Assembly (NCBI RefSeq): GCF_026239555.1
Contig: NZ_JAPIVP010000004.1
Coordinates: 62,001-126,000 of the forward strand
Source of the DNA: Pedobacter sp. PF22-3
Lineage (GTDB): Bacteria; Bacteroidota; Bacteroidia; Sphingobacteriales; Sphingobacteriaceae
Reading direction: 5' to 3'
DNA length: 64,000 bases
The position numbers and the translations under genes are program-made. The notes beneath the pieces were generated by a model. It saw nothing but the letters and a program-made list of their open reading frames with translations, ran no database searches and was not told where the DNA came from. This document shows positions 51,409 to 60,442 of the stretch, one piece after another; positions within the stretch are counted from its first letter, which is position 1; each line of letters starts with the position of its first letter.

Positions 51409-51736
51409 TTAACTGAAATATGTTTTTCATTAATACCCACTTTTCTCCCGGTTTTGCAAAGGGCAGCGCTTGCTGATATTTCCACATCAAAGTTTCCCAT
51501 TCCTCCACCTTTGGATTGGAAGCATCCATAAGTGCCTTTTTTTCGAAACTGAAATCGTCTTCTGTTTCCATCACCATAAACAAGCGGTTAGCGATGCGAT
51601 AGATTTCCATATCTAATATCCCCGAGTCGATCATGCTCCGTTTAATTTCAGGCCATCCATTAACATGGTAAGCTTCATATTCTGCAATAAGTTTCTCATC
51701 ATCAACAAGATCGAGAGCCAAACAGTATCTATTCAT
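51401..51736 (-). CDS. L-rhamnose/L-fucose mutarotase (RhaM family)
   Basis: 111 residues of ferredoxin-like fold starting MNRYCLALDLVDDEKLIAEY, with the family segments HVNGWPEIKRSM (conserved His) and ENDWEK-like VEEWETLMWKYQQ. It interconverts sugar anomers. It is first in the three-gene operon and feeds the aldose dehydrogenase. The neighbouring fucose genes favour L-fucose over L-rhamnose. Confidence 0.85.
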   Translation of the reverse strand: MNRYCLALDLVDDEKLIAEYEAYHVNGWPEIKRSMIDSGILDMEIYRIANRLFMVMETEDDFSFEKKALMDASNPKVEEWETLMWKYQQALPFAKPGEKWVLMKNIFQLNG

Positions 51737-51751
51737 TTTTAATTACAAAAT

Positions 51752-52006
51752 TTAATTAGGTTGATTAATGATGTCTTTTCTGGTTATTTTTTGCCCCATT
51801 AAGCCAAAAAACATAATCACAGGAAACAAACCAGCGGCACATAATATCCATTATGGATATTGCTTGTTCCATCAATCAAATATCCAAAAAATCGTGGTAA
51901 TATTGCACCTCCTACAATTGACATGATAATTAAACTACTTCCCGGTTCGGTATCCTCTTTAAGATCTTTAATGATAGGTGCAAGTGAAGCCGCAAGTCCA
52001 TTAAAA
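51752..52006 (-). pseudogene. fucP: Remnant of an L-fucose permease (FucP), 3' end only
   Basis: The minus strand encodes LFNGLAASLAPIIKDLKED, then GSSLIIMSIVGGAILP and, after a one-base frameshift near 51817, PVIMFFGLMGQKITR. This is the C-terminal fifth of a FucP-type MFS symporter, whose E. coli member has KYGSSFIVMTIIGGG at the same place. About 350 N-terminal residues are missing. It lies directly upstream of the mutarotase gene, where an intact transporter would be expected. Confidence 0.75.
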
Positions 52007-52010
52007 AGCG

Positions 52011-52085
52011 GTTAGTGTTTTGCTGAGCCTGCGCATTTAATAAACTGGAAATTGCAATAACCCCTAAGGATATTCTTTTTTTCAT
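52011..52085 (-). pseudogene. Orphan signal-peptide stub fused to the FucP remnant
   Basis: From ATG 52085 the frame reads MKKRISLGVIAISSLLNAQA then QQNTN, a clean Sec signal with an AQA cleavage site. It then runs straight into the permease remnant out of frame. It looks like the 5' end of a secreted (perhaps glycosidase) gene joined to fucP by deletion. Confidence 0.65.
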
Positions 52086-52195
52086 TCGTGTAATAAGAGT
52101 TTAATATTTGGTTACTATTGTCAAAAATAAACATGTTATCCGATCTATTTTTAAATAAAATAGACTATTTATTGTAAAAATCCGACATTTAAAAA

Positions 52196-53083
52196 ATGAT
52201 TAAGAGAGTATTGCAAAATACCTTTTCACTACTCAATGTAGATTATGTGAAATTGACTGAAAAATGGAACTACCTGAATGTGATCAGTCCTTATTACCGG
52301 ATATACTATATAGATGAAGGTAGCGGTGAGCTATCTGACCAATCAGGCTCTTTAAAGCTTGAACCCGGATACCTGTATATTATACCCAGTTTTACCCTCT
52401 GTAATTTACATTGCAATGGATATTTAAGCCAGTATTTTGTGCAGTTTTTTGAAGAATCTGTAGATGGTTCATCTCTCTTTGCCAGAAACCGTAATGTTTC
52501 AAAAGTTAAAGCGAAGCAGATGGACATTGATATTTTTAAGCGATTGCTTGAAATAAATCCGGGCCGTGGCATTAACCGATCTGATGATCCTAAAATTTAC
52601 GAGAAAAACATTTATTATAAAGAATATCAGGAGCTTAACAATATGCAGAGTTTGCCCAGTTACCTTGAAACGCAGGGTATACTGCTTCAACTGATGGGCC
52701 GCCTGATCCAACCACAGTTACATCGCAAACAGGAAGAGCAGCATGTTCCGCCCAAAATAGTTGAAACAGTTGGTTATATCCTGGTGAATTTACATCAGGA
52801 ATTATCTGTAACCGGTTTAGCCTCCCGTGTGAATCAGCATCCCGATTATTTCTCCCGGTTATTCAAAACCTTTACCGGCCAGCGCCCTGTTAGTTATATC
52901 CTTGAAAAACGGATTGAGCGGGCGCAGTATTTACTCGCCACAAGCAGGCTTACCTATTCCGATATTGCCATACAAACCGGGTTTGACAATCTCTCTTACT
53001 TTTCAAAATCTTTTAAAAAACTTACGGGTATGTCGCCCAGTGCCTATAAGAAACAGGTTTATACAGTGGGTTTTACTTTATAA
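52196..53083 (+). CDS. AraC-family transcriptional regulator
   Basis: 295 residues. The N-terminal cupin-like sensor domain contains YIDEGSGELSDQSG and LEPGYLYIIPS. The C-terminal double HTH ends SYFSKSFKKLTGMSPSAYKK. It is divergent from the sugar-oxidation operon and its transporter remnant, so it is probably their activator, with a sugar as ligand (inferred). Confidence 0.92.
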   Translation: MIKRVLQNTFSLLNVDYVKLTEKWNYLNVISPYYRIYYIDEGSGELSDQSGSLKLEPGYLYIIPSFTLCNLHCNGYLSQYFVQFFEESVDGSSLFARNRNVSKVKAKQMDIDIFKRLLEINPGRGINRSDDPKIYEKNIYYKEYQELNNMQSLPSYLETQGILLQLMGRLIQPQLHRKQEEQHVPPKIVETVGYILVNLHQELSVTGLASRVNQHPDYFSRLFKTFTGQRPVSYILEKRIERAQYLLATSRLTYSDIAIQTGFDNLSYFSKSFKKLTGMSPSAYKKQVYTVGFTL

Positions 53084-53133
53084 ATCCTTCTTTAATAAAC
53101 GATACACACCTAATTATTTTAAGCCCAAATACT

Positions 53134-55098
53134 TTAGGCTAATGGTAAAGTAAAATTAAAGGTAGCACCGTTACCAGGCTCGCTTTCTACCCAAATCTGA
53201 CCTCCATGACGTTCAATGATATCTTTTGAGATAAAAAGACCCAGACCTAATCCAGACGAACCATCTTTATTTTCTTTGGCCTGGTAAAACTGACTAAATA
53301 TATGACGCTGATTTTCTTCATCAATGCCAGGACCAAAATCCTTAATCGAAATAAGTACCGCTTTATCTATATATTGAACCTTTAATTCGATTGTTTTTTG
53401 TTGAGGTGCATATTTAACTGCATTGTTCAGCAAATTTGTAAGCACCTGTTCCAGCCGGGTGCGGTCAGCATTAACAAAGCTTTCTTCAGGCATCTCAACA
53501 GTCAAGATATGTCCTGAATGTGCCTGTAAAAAAGATTCTTTCATTTCCTGAATAAGTACGGCCAGATTTAGATATTCTATATTCAGTTGTAGTTTTCCAG
53601 ACTGGATTTTGGAAACATCAAATAGATCACTAACCAGAACAATCATTTTTTGCAAATGTCTGATCGACTTTTCGACCAAATTCTTTGCAATACCATCCTC
53701 TATTTTACGATTGGCCAACTGCAAAAAGCCGAAAAGAGAGGTCATAGGTGTTTTTAATTCATGAGAAGCCATGGCGATAAATTCATCTTTTTTAGCGCTG
53801 AGCTCCTTCACCTCTTTAAAAAGCCTGGAATTTTCTATGGCAATAGCCGCTTGCGAAGCTACTGTGAACACCAGTTCCTCATGCTCTTCTTTAAAAACAG
53901 CCTTATCTTGATGACCAAAAAACAGCCCGCCAATTACTTCGCCTGATTTGGTTTTAACCGGAACTGCCAAATAACTGACTACAGGTAAATGCCCTGAAGG
54001 TTTTCCAGAAAAGGGTGCATTTTTGCCGTAGCGGGAATCCTTGGTGATATCATCTGAGCGTACTACGTTTGTTCCGCTAAAGGTTGGATGAAATAAAGTG
54101 GTATTACGGGGCATTGGAAAATTCGCAAAAGCATCCCTCGGAACGCCAGAGAGCGTGTATAACCTGTAGGTTTCGCCTTCTTGATTAACCTGATTATAAA
54201 AAAATGCACCAAACGCTGCGCCGGTAAGTTTTGTAGTCGAATCTGTTACCTGCTGTAATATTTGTTGAAGATCTAACGATTCGTTAATGCTCCTACCTAC
54301 AACATTTAAAAGTTCCAGGCGCTCCACGTGCTTGGCAATTAATTGCTCAGACTCCTTTTGTGAAGTAATATTACGTGCGACTTTAGATGCACCAATAACA
54401 ACTCCATCGCGATTTTTAATCGGAGATACAGTAAGTGAAATATTTATTAAACGTCCATCTTTTGTTTTTCTGATGGTTTGAATATGGTCTACCTTTTCGC
54501 CACCACGCAAGCTCGCAATGATGGCTTCTTCCTCACTTAAACGATCTGCAGGGAGCAGTATGGTGATCGGCTGCCCAACTGCTTCCTCTTCCCTGTAGCC
54601 AAAAACATGCTCTGCTCCTTTATTCCATGTCGTAATAATTCCATCGAGTGTTTTACTGATAATGGCATCTTCGGAACTTTCTATAATAGCGGCAAGCATA
54701 GCTTGTTTTTCTTCTGCCTGGTGCTCAAAAGAAATATCATGGGCAATCTGAGATATACCAATAATTTTTCCATCCTGATCTTTGATCGGCGAAAAGGTTA
54801 AGGATACAGGTATTTTCTTTCCCGAACGGGTAAGTCGGACGGTTCGGTACTGGCTGATCTGCCCATCGCTTAAAACCTCCTGCATCAGCTCTTTTTTCTC
54901 CGAATACTTGTCATCAGGAATCAGCAGAAAAACAGATTGCCCCAGTATCTCTGTTGCAGTATAGCCAAACATACGCTCCGCAGCAGGACTCCAATTGGTT
55001 ATTCTAAATTCAAGATCATGACAATATATGGCATCCTGAATGCCTTCAAAAATGGATTGAAGTGTGAAGAGATCAGGCAGATGAGCTGATTTTATCAT
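53134..55098 (-). CDS. Soluble PAS-PAS-GAF sensor histidine kinase
   Basis: 654 residues with no membrane helices. The first PAS (about 10-130) and second PAS (about 135-255) are near-repeats (WSPAAERMFGYTATEILGQS and WNKGAEHVFGYREEEAVGQP). GAF is at about 265-425, HisKA has ASHELKTPMTSL, and HATPase has NLLNNAVKYAP, DFGPGI and GLGLGLFIS. It is probably a cytosolic redox, ligand or light sensor. No response regulator is adjacent; a sigma factor gene is divergent 413 bases away. Confidence 0.92.
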   Translation of the reverse strand: MIKSAHLPDLFTLQSIFEGIQDAIYCHDLEFRITNWSPAAERMFGYTATEILGQSVFLLIPDDKYSEKKELMQEVLSDGQISQYRTVRLTRSGKKIPVSLTFSPIKDQDGKIIGISQIAHDISFEHQAEEKQAMLAAIIESSEDAIISKTLDGIITTWNKGAEHVFGYREEEAVGQPITILLPADRLSEEEAIIASLRGGEKVDHIQTIRKTKDGRLINISLTVSPIKNRDGVVIGASKVARNITSQKESEQLIAKHVERLELLNVVGRSINESLDLQQILQQVTDSTTKLTGAAFGAFFYNQVNQEGETYRLYTLSGVPRDAFANFPMPRNTTLFHPTFSGTNVVRSDDITKDSRYGKNAPFSGKPSGHLPVVSYLAVPVKTKSGEVIGGLFFGHQDKAVFKEEHEELVFTVASQAAIAIENSRLFKEVKELSAKKDEFIAMASHELKTPMTSLFGFLQLANRKIEDGIAKNLVEKSIRHLQKMIVLVSDLFDVSKIQSGKLQLNIEYLNLAVLIQEMKESFLQAHSGHILTVEMPEESFVNADRTRLEQVLTNLLNNAVKYAPQQKTIELKVQYIDKAVLISIKDFGPGIDEENQRHIFSQFYQAKENKDGSSGLGLGLFISKDIIERHGGQIWVESEPGNGATFNFTLPLA

Positions 55099-55511
55099 AA
55101 TTAGTAGGAATTAAATCCATTGAAAAGACCCGTCAAATCTATTCAAGATATTTTAAACAACCATTCATTTTAAATGTTTTTTTAGGTGTATGGGAGCTGT
55201 AACGAAGAAAAAAGCCAAACTACACGAGTCATTGTTTCCCATATAAGCAAGTTGATTTTCTTCAAATTCACGGTTAAATGTAACAATCATACACACTTTA
55301 AATGAAATTAAAATTGCTTAATTTCGTATTTTCAACCATTCTAGGGTACTGTCAGACGCTATTAAGCCATTTTTCTGTACAAAAACCTCTTACTTTTCTG
55401 CCTTTAATATCCCGCTGATTTAGCATGTGTTTATTTCCTGTTGTGAGATTAATTGAAACATAAATTAATTCAACCTGTTGTTACATGACCTATCTACCTA
55501 ATTGAAAAACT
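55099..55511. other. Spacer between kinase and sigma factor genes
   Basis: An AT-rich divergent region that should hold both promoters. I see no confident -7/-33 pair, hairpin or short gene. A CAAACTACAC stretch near 55217 gives a partial -7 box (TAGTTTG) on the minus strand. Confidence 0.5.
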
Positions 55512-56021
55512 ATGAATCAAAATGAATTCAGCATGGCTGCTGATGGGTATGCTATTGCCCTCCTCACCCATGCGATGCGGTTTACCCATGATGAAGATGA
55601 CGCGAAAGACCTTGTGCAGGATACACTCATTAAAGGAATTAGATTTTGCGCAAAGTTTGACAAAGGCACTAATTTACGTGGCTGGCTTTATGTGATTATG
55701 CGAAATACCTTTATAAATGACTATCGTAAAGCCCAGAAAAGGCATTCGGTGATCAGTAGAGATGAAGATTTATCAAGTCCTAACTTGCTAAAAAGTTCAG
55801 CGAAAATTTCTTCTGAAGGAAAGTTTGTGATGGATGATATTCAGAAAGCCATGCAGAGTTTGCCGGAACAATACCGTGTTCCTTTTCAGCGGTATTTTGA
55901 GGGATATAAATATGAGGAAATTGCTGAAGAGCGGGGCATTCCGTTAGGAACAGTAAAAACGCATATCCACCAGGCGAGGCAGATCCTGAAAACATATTTG
56001 AAGCAGTATAGGATAGCCTAA
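55512..56021 (+). CDS. ECF-type RNA polymerase sigma factor
   Basis: 169 residues. Region 2 is DAKDLVQDTLIKGIRFCAKF ... NLRGWLYVIMRNTFINDYRK, and region 4 is LPEQYRVPFQRYFEGYKYEE ... IPLGTVKTHIHQARQIL. No anti-sigma gene follows, so its control is unclear. The divergent PAS/GAF kinase may belong to the same stress circuit. Confidence 0.93.
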   Translation: MNQNEFSMAADGYAIALLTHAMRFTHDEDDAKDLVQDTLIKGIRFCAKFDKGTNLRGWLYVIMRNTFINDYRKAQKRHSVISRDEDLSSPNLLKSSAKISSEGKFVMDDIQKAMQSLPEQYRVPFQRYFEGYKYEEIAEERGIPLGTVKTHIHQARQILKTYLKQYRIA

Positions 56022-56058
56022 TGTTAAAATTTTGTTGATAAGCGCATTAATAATATGG

Positions 56059-56080
56059 GCCGGACCAAAATTGATCCGGC
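56059..56080. terminator. Hairpin between convergent sigma-factor and fucosidase genes
   Basis: GCCGGA and TCCGGC arms (with an extra near-match) enclose CCAAAATTGA. It sits midway between two converging stop codons; the T-run is poor. Confidence 0.5.
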
Positions 56081-56089
56081 TAAACTATC

Positions 56090-57499
56090 TTATTTCCTTT
56101 CATTAAATACGCCTAGTTCTGCAATAGCAGGTGGACTGTCAAAATCGGTAATGGTAACTTTTATTTTTTCGCACCAGATTCGTTTGAACCGGAAAATGCT
56201 TACCCTTTTTTCGCCTTCGTTGCTCGCTGGCAATGCATTCCACTTGCCATTTACATAGTATTGTAAACTATAGGTAGCCTTTTGGTTATTGCCTGTTGTA
56301 AGTACAACCATGTTACAAGGTACGGCCTTTTCAAAATTCAACTCGTACCACGGCGATTTTACGGTATGATTGGATGACCAGCTTGAGCCAAAATCATCAT
56401 CGTTAGCAAAATCCATAATATTCATATCATCACTCCAGCTACTATTGCTTTTTACATGTTTGGCAATGTTACTGGAAATAATCGGAGTAGCATGCGGTGG
56501 AATACGTGGCAGGTCTACAGGTTTTTTATAAAGCTGGCCCATTTCTTTTAGTGCTGTTAAGGCATTGTCATCTATCAAACCATTTTTGCCAGGTGCTACA
56601 TTTAGGATAAAATTGCAATATGCACCATTATATGGAACGATAAATTTGTTTACCAGTTCGGGCACATTTTTTACCGCTGTAGTAGGGAAAGATGTTTTCC
56701 AGAACCAGTTGGTCTGGAGCGGAAGACAGGCTAGTGCTGGAAGTTTGTTGTTTTCTTTTGAAATAAACTGACCTGCACCTTGTTCGTAAGATTTAATATC
56801 GGTATAAAAAAGTGCTTGCGTAGGGTATTTAGCTGCATTCAGATCCATTACCAGGCAGTTTGGCTGTAAAGATTTAATCAGGTAATAAATATCTTCAAAA
56901 GGTACCTGATCATAAGAAATCCTCGACCATGGCGCATCCCATCCGTCAATAATCAGGGCAGTGATCTCACCATAATTCGTGAGCAGTTCGGTAATCTGAT
57001 CTTTAATCATTTGCACATGTGCAGGTGTAATCTGATTCGGACGGATGCCATGGTGGGTATCCAATATAGAATAATATAGCATTACCTTTAAGCCATTTTT
57101 GCGAAAAGCATCTGCATACTCCTTTACCACATCGCGTTTTAATGGCGTATTCATTACGTTATACGCTGTTGTTTTGGTGTTCCAGATCGGGAAACCACTG
57201 TGGTGTTTGGTGGTTAAGCAACCGTAGGTCATATTGGCCGATTTTGCAGCCTTAGCCCATTGATTGGCATCAAGTTGTGGAGATTGGAACAGGGACAGAT
57301 CTGCATCCGGATCCGACCAGTCCTGATCCATAAAAGTTGGCATACCGTAATGAATAAACATGCCCAATCCGAGGTCAACAAAATCCTGTTGCAGTTCGGG
57401 TAAGGGTTTATTGGCAGATTTTTGCTGCGCCTGTGCCGGGCAAAGGGATGTTATAGCAGAAGCAATAAGTAATAATGATAAAATCCTTTTAAAGGTCAT
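56090..57499 (-). CDS. Secreted alpha-L-fucosidase (GH29) with F5/8-type C-terminal domain
   Basis: 469 residues. The signal peptide ends AQAQ. The GH29 barrel (about 35-335) has GLGMFIHYGMPTF, CLTTKHHSGFPIW and ALIIDGWDAPW, holding the likely nucleophile Asp. FILNVAPGKNGLI is family-typical. Residues about 345-469 form a discoidin-like carbohydrate-binding domain. It releases terminal fucose outside or in the periplasm, supplying the pathway at 49355-51736. It is divergent from a two-component system. Confidence 0.92.
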   Translation of the reverse strand: MTFKRILSLLLIASAITSLCPAQAQQKSANKPLPELQQDFVDLGLGMFIHYGMPTFMDQDWSDPDADLSLFQSPQLDANQWAKAAKSANMTYGCLTTKHHSGFPIWNTKTTAYNVMNTPLKRDVVKEYADAFRKNGLKVMLYYSILDTHHGIRPNQITPAHVQMIKDQITELLTNYGEITALIIDGWDAPWSRISYDQVPFEDIYYLIKSLQPNCLVMDLNAAKYPTQALFYTDIKSYEQGAGQFISKENNKLPALACLPLQTNWFWKTSFPTTAVKNVPELVNKFIVPYNGAYCNFILNVAPGKNGLIDDNALTALKEMGQLYKKPVDLPRIPPHATPIISSNIAKHVKSNSSWSDDMNIMDFANDDDFGSSWSSNHTVKSPWYELNFEKAVPCNMVVLTTGNNQKATYSLQYYVNGKWNALPASNEGEKRVSIFRFKRIWCEKIKVTITDFDSPPAIAELGVFNERK

Positions 57500-57633
57500 T
57501 TCGCTTTTTTTGATTTAAGTATTGGTTTGAATTTCTTGAATACCAGACTTGCCTGCAGTCAATAACCTGACTAAGATTGATGACTATCTATATCCATTAT
57601 TCAAAGCTACCTCCAAAACCGCAACAATTTGCC

Positions 57634-57677
57634 GAACAAAAGCGTAACAGAAGCCTAACAAAAGCTTAACGTTATGC
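57634..57677. promoter_or_regulatory. 11-bp tandem sites before the two-component operon
   Basis: Three consecutive 11-mers, GAACAAAAGCG, TAACAGAAGCC and TAACAAAAGCT, plus a partial fourth TAACG, lie head to tail in the divergent region between the fucosidase and kinase genes. OmpR-type regulators commonly bind direct repeats of this period, so the 59163-59897 protein is the first candidate. Confidence 0.6.
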
Positions 57678-57714
57678 TATTTATGGAATAATACGTCTAT
57701 TTTTAAAGGATAAA

Positions 57715-59148
57715 ATGAAAGATCGGATATATAAATCAGTCGTATTGCTCAGCTTTCTGATATTGCTGCTCGTGCAACTCAGATTAACCTATAATTCTTA
57801 CGTACTTAGAGACAGGGATTATAGCTTAAAAGAGAAAACACTGATTAACGATGAATATGGGCGCAGTATATCCGAAGATAAAGTTTACAAGGGCGGTGGA
57901 AAAATTATCGATTCGATCCTCTCCAAAAATATGCCAGCACTCAAAAAAGCCTACCTCGGCAACCGGCAAGAATTTGTTAAACTTTCGCAAAGCGTTAACA
58001 ATACCTTATTGAAAGCCCTTCGGAAAGAAAGCACCATGGATAGTGTTTTCCAATCCATAGTAAAAAGAAATGGCCTGGACAGCAACTTACAATACCTGCT
58101 TACCTTTCAACAGATAGATATCAACTTCGATAACGAAATCGGGGACATCACCATATTCGACAGCCATACCCGTACCGATTTTAAAGCAGATCAAATAACA
58201 CCCTTCGGCGTAATCATTGATGGTACATTAACTTACCCAACTATGCAGAACAAGGTTACCAATCTTTCTGTTAGTGGCAAGCTGGTTTATAATTATAGGG
58301 TAACCTTTAACCTTTTTGTTGATCCCCCAGGCCGTACGCTCAAAGTGGCGTATCAGATGTTGCCTACATTTTTGCTGGTTGCGCTTTGCATCATCATCAT
58401 CGTAGGCATCAATTATTATACTTATATCAGCTGGATGCGGCAGAAAAAAGAAACGGATGTAAAATCCGATTTCCTGAACAGCATTAAACACGAATTCAAC
58501 ACCCCTATTACCACCATTTTAGTGGCAAGCAAGAGCCTGCATGAAAATGAGGTACTCAGCGACAGGAATCGTGTAAATACACTTGTAAATATCGTAGAAA
58601 GACAGGCAAGAAGGCTTCAATCCCACATTAACCAAATGCTGGAAGTCTCGGAATTGAACAACAATATCAATTTAGAAGAAACAGATCTTAACTATGCTAT
58701 TCTTACCTTGGTAAATGACTATAAAATAAAAATACACGAGCCAAACAACCTAACGTTTGATCCTCATGATTCAGAAATACTGGTGATGATGGATCCTTTT
58801 GTGTTTACCACCATGCTGCAGAATATAATTGACAATTCCTTTAAACATAACCATAGCGAGGTTAAAATAACCATGCTCTTTATCACTAAAAACAAGGATG
58901 GCTATACCCTGCATATTAAGGACAACGGGAAAGGAATGGAAGATGGTATGAAAGAAAAAATATTTGATAAATTCTTTCGTGGCGGTAAAGATAGTACAGT
59001 TTCAGGCCTGGGCCTTGGCTTATATTATGTTAAACAGTGTCTTGATATTCATGGTTGGAAAATCAGTATAAACACAACAATTGAAAAAGGAACCGAATTT
59101 CTGGTGTTTATACCTATGGGGCAGATTACGAATAGTACAAATGATTAA
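57715..59148 (+). CDS. Membrane sensor histidine kinase
   Basis: 477 residues. TM1 (about 8-24) and TM2 (about 218-238) frame a periplasmic sensor of about 195 residues with no recognised fold. HisKA is SIKHEFNTPITTI (phospho-His) and HATPase has NIIDNSFKHN, DNGKGM and GLGLGLYYVK. A clear RBS (AAAGGA) precedes the ATG. It is followed after 14 bases by its response regulator. Confidence 0.94.
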   Translation: MKDRIYKSVVLLSFLILLLVQLRLTYNSYVLRDRDYSLKEKTLINDEYGRSISEDKVYKGGGKIIDSILSKNMPALKKAYLGNRQEFVKLSQSVNNTLLKALRKESTMDSVFQSIVKRNGLDSNLQYLLTFQQIDINFDNEIGDITIFDSHTRTDFKADQITPFGVIIDGTLTYPTMQNKVTNLSVSGKLVYNYRVTFNLFVDPPGRTLKVAYQMLPTFLLVALCIIIIVGINYYTYISWMRQKKETDVKSDFLNSIKHEFNTPITTILVASKSLHENEVLSDRNRVNTLVNIVERQARRLQSHINQMLEVSELNNNINLEETDLNYAILTLVNDYKIKIHEPNNLTFDPHDSEILVMMDPFVFTTMLQNIIDNSFKHNHSEVKITMLFITKNKDGYTLHIKDNGKGMEDGMKEKIFDKFFRGGKDSTVSGLGLGLYYVKQCLDIHGWKISINTTIEKGTEFLVFIPMGQITNSTND

Positions 59149-59162
59149 TTAAATTGCAACCT

Positions 59163-59897
59163 ATGCCTTATGACATCATAATAATTGAGGATGAAACTGA
59201 TTTGGGCAATGTAATCACAGCATACCTAAAGTTGCGTGGTTTTAGCGTACTGTGGTTTCAAAATGCTACAGAAACATTAGATTACTATTCTGCAAACCCG
59301 TTCGATAATAAGCTAATCATTGTGGATGTGCAATTACCCGACCTTAACGGTTTCGACCTGGCAGCTAAACTGGTGAAAATTAATCCCAGCCAACCCTTCT
59401 TCTTCCTTACGGCACACAACGAAAAACAAGACCGGTTAAGAGGGCTTAAAATAGGTGCTATAGATTATATATCCAAACCGTTTGAAATTGAAGAACTGGT
59501 ATTGCGAATAGCAAACATCATCAATAAGTTTTCACCTAATCCAAAAGTAACCGCTACGGCCAAACCAGGCTACATCACCATGGGCGATATTCGTTACCAA
59601 AAGGATCAGTTGTTTGTTTTGATGCCCGATGGTAAAGAAATTCCACTCACAGTAAGAGAATCAGAAGTATTGGATCTGCTGGCAGGTAATATCAATCAGG
59701 TGGTTAAAAAAAAGGATCTACTCTTATCTTTATGGGGAAACGACGACTATTTCAATGGAAAAAGTCTTGAAGTGTTCATTTCAAGACTGCGGCGACTTTT
59801 CAGGGCTTCCGATCAGGTTAGTATAGAAAATGTATATGGGCTGGGATACATTTTGAAGGTAAATAAACAAGGCGGAGATGTAACTTTTGGGCAATAG
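59163..59897 (+). CDS. OmpR/PhoB-family response regulator
   Basis: 244 residues from the ATG at 59163; a TTG at 59154 is less likely. The receiver domain (about 1-120) has acidic IIEDETD and phospho-acceptor Asp in LIIVDVQLPD, and the conserved Lys in YISKPF. The winged-helix output domain (about 140-244) ends NVYGLGYIL. It pairs with the kinase at 57715 and probably binds the 11-bp repeats upstream of the operon. Confidence 0.95.
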   Translation: MPYDIIIIEDETDLGNVITAYLKLRGFSVLWFQNATETLDYYSANPFDNKLIIVDVQLPDLNGFDLAAKLVKINPSQPFFFLTAHNEKQDRLRGLKIGAIDYISKPFEIEELVLRIANIINKFSPNPKVTATAKPGYITMGDIRYQKDQLFVLMPDGKEIPLTVRESEVLDLLAGNINQVVKKKDLLLSLWGNDDYFNGKSLEVFISRLRRLFRASDQVSIENVYGLGYILKVNKQGGDVTFGQ

Positions 59898-59902
59898 TAA
59901 AA

Positions 59903-59921
59903 TATAGCTTAAAAAGCTATA
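59903..59921. terminator. Small hairpin between convergent genes
   Basis: TATAGCTT-AAA-AAGCTATA is a perfect inverted repeat between the response regulator stop and the HxlR stop codon, which it overlaps. It is weak and AT-rich but ideally placed. Confidence 0.45.
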
Positions 59922-60318
59922 GTGTAGACACATCGTTTGTATCACTTGCAAGATCCTGTGAGGCTTCCATTCTTTTTAAAATTACCTTTCTCAGCCTGTT
60001 TTCATGTTCATCGCCCCAAAATCCTAATGTAGAAATTACCGGCACTAAGGTTTTACCAAAATCTGTAAGGGAATATTCGACTTTTGGTGGAACCTGAGCG
60101 TAGATTTTCTTTGTCACTAGCTCATGATCTTCCAATTCTTTCAATTGCATGTTCAAAACACGTCTTGAGGCATCAGGTATTTTACGCTGTAATTCACTTG
60201 GACGCAGATGCCCCTGATGGATAAACCATAACAAACGAATTTTCCATTTGCCGTAAAGTACTTCACCAATCAGGTCGAGGCCGCAGTTTAAATTCAAAGG
60301 TATTTTTCTTTCGTGCAT
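59917..60318 (-). CDS. HxlR-family transcriptional regulator
   Basis: 133 residues from the ATG at 60318 (MHERKIPLNLNCGL); the frame is open further upstream but that overlaps the promoter. The winged-helix core is LLWFIHQGHLRPSELQRKIP ... RRVLNMQLKELEDHELV. The family often senses electrophiles or aldehydes through a Cys near the N-terminus; here Cys12 fits. It is divergent from an SDR/NTF2-like pair that it likely controls. Confidence 0.9.
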   Translation of the reverse strand: MHERKIPLNLNCGLDLIGEVLYGKWKIRLLWFIHQGHLRPSELQRKIPDASRRVLNMQLKELEDHELVTKKIYAQVPPKVEYSLTDFGKTLVPVISTLGFWGDEHENRLRKVILKRMEASQDLASDTNDVSTL

Positions 60319-60321
60319 ATA

Positions 60322-60351
60322 CAAATTTAATCCAATGTACCAATTTGTACA
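60322..60351 (-). promoter_or_regulatory. Promoter of the HxlR gene
   Basis: TAAATTTG (60329-60322) on the minus strand is a perfect -7 box. TTG stands 20 bases upstream as the -33 element. The ATG begins 3 bases after the -7 box, so the transcript is probably leaderless. Confidence 0.55.
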
Positions 60352-60393
60352 ATAGGTGAAAAATTTATCCCTATGCAATTCGGTTTTCCGTTA

Positions 60394-60424
60394 TTGCCAG
60401 AAAAAGTGATACTTCTCAAATTTG
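60394..60424 (+). promoter_or_regulatory. Promoter of the SDR operon
   Basis: TTG, a 20-base gap and CAAATTTG (60417-60424, one mismatch to the -7 box) on the plus strand mirror the HxlR promoter. GATAC/GTATC inverted arms flank the -7 region and could be an HxlR site. Confidence 0.45.
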
Positions 60425-60442
60425 TATCAAAGAATTCGACAA

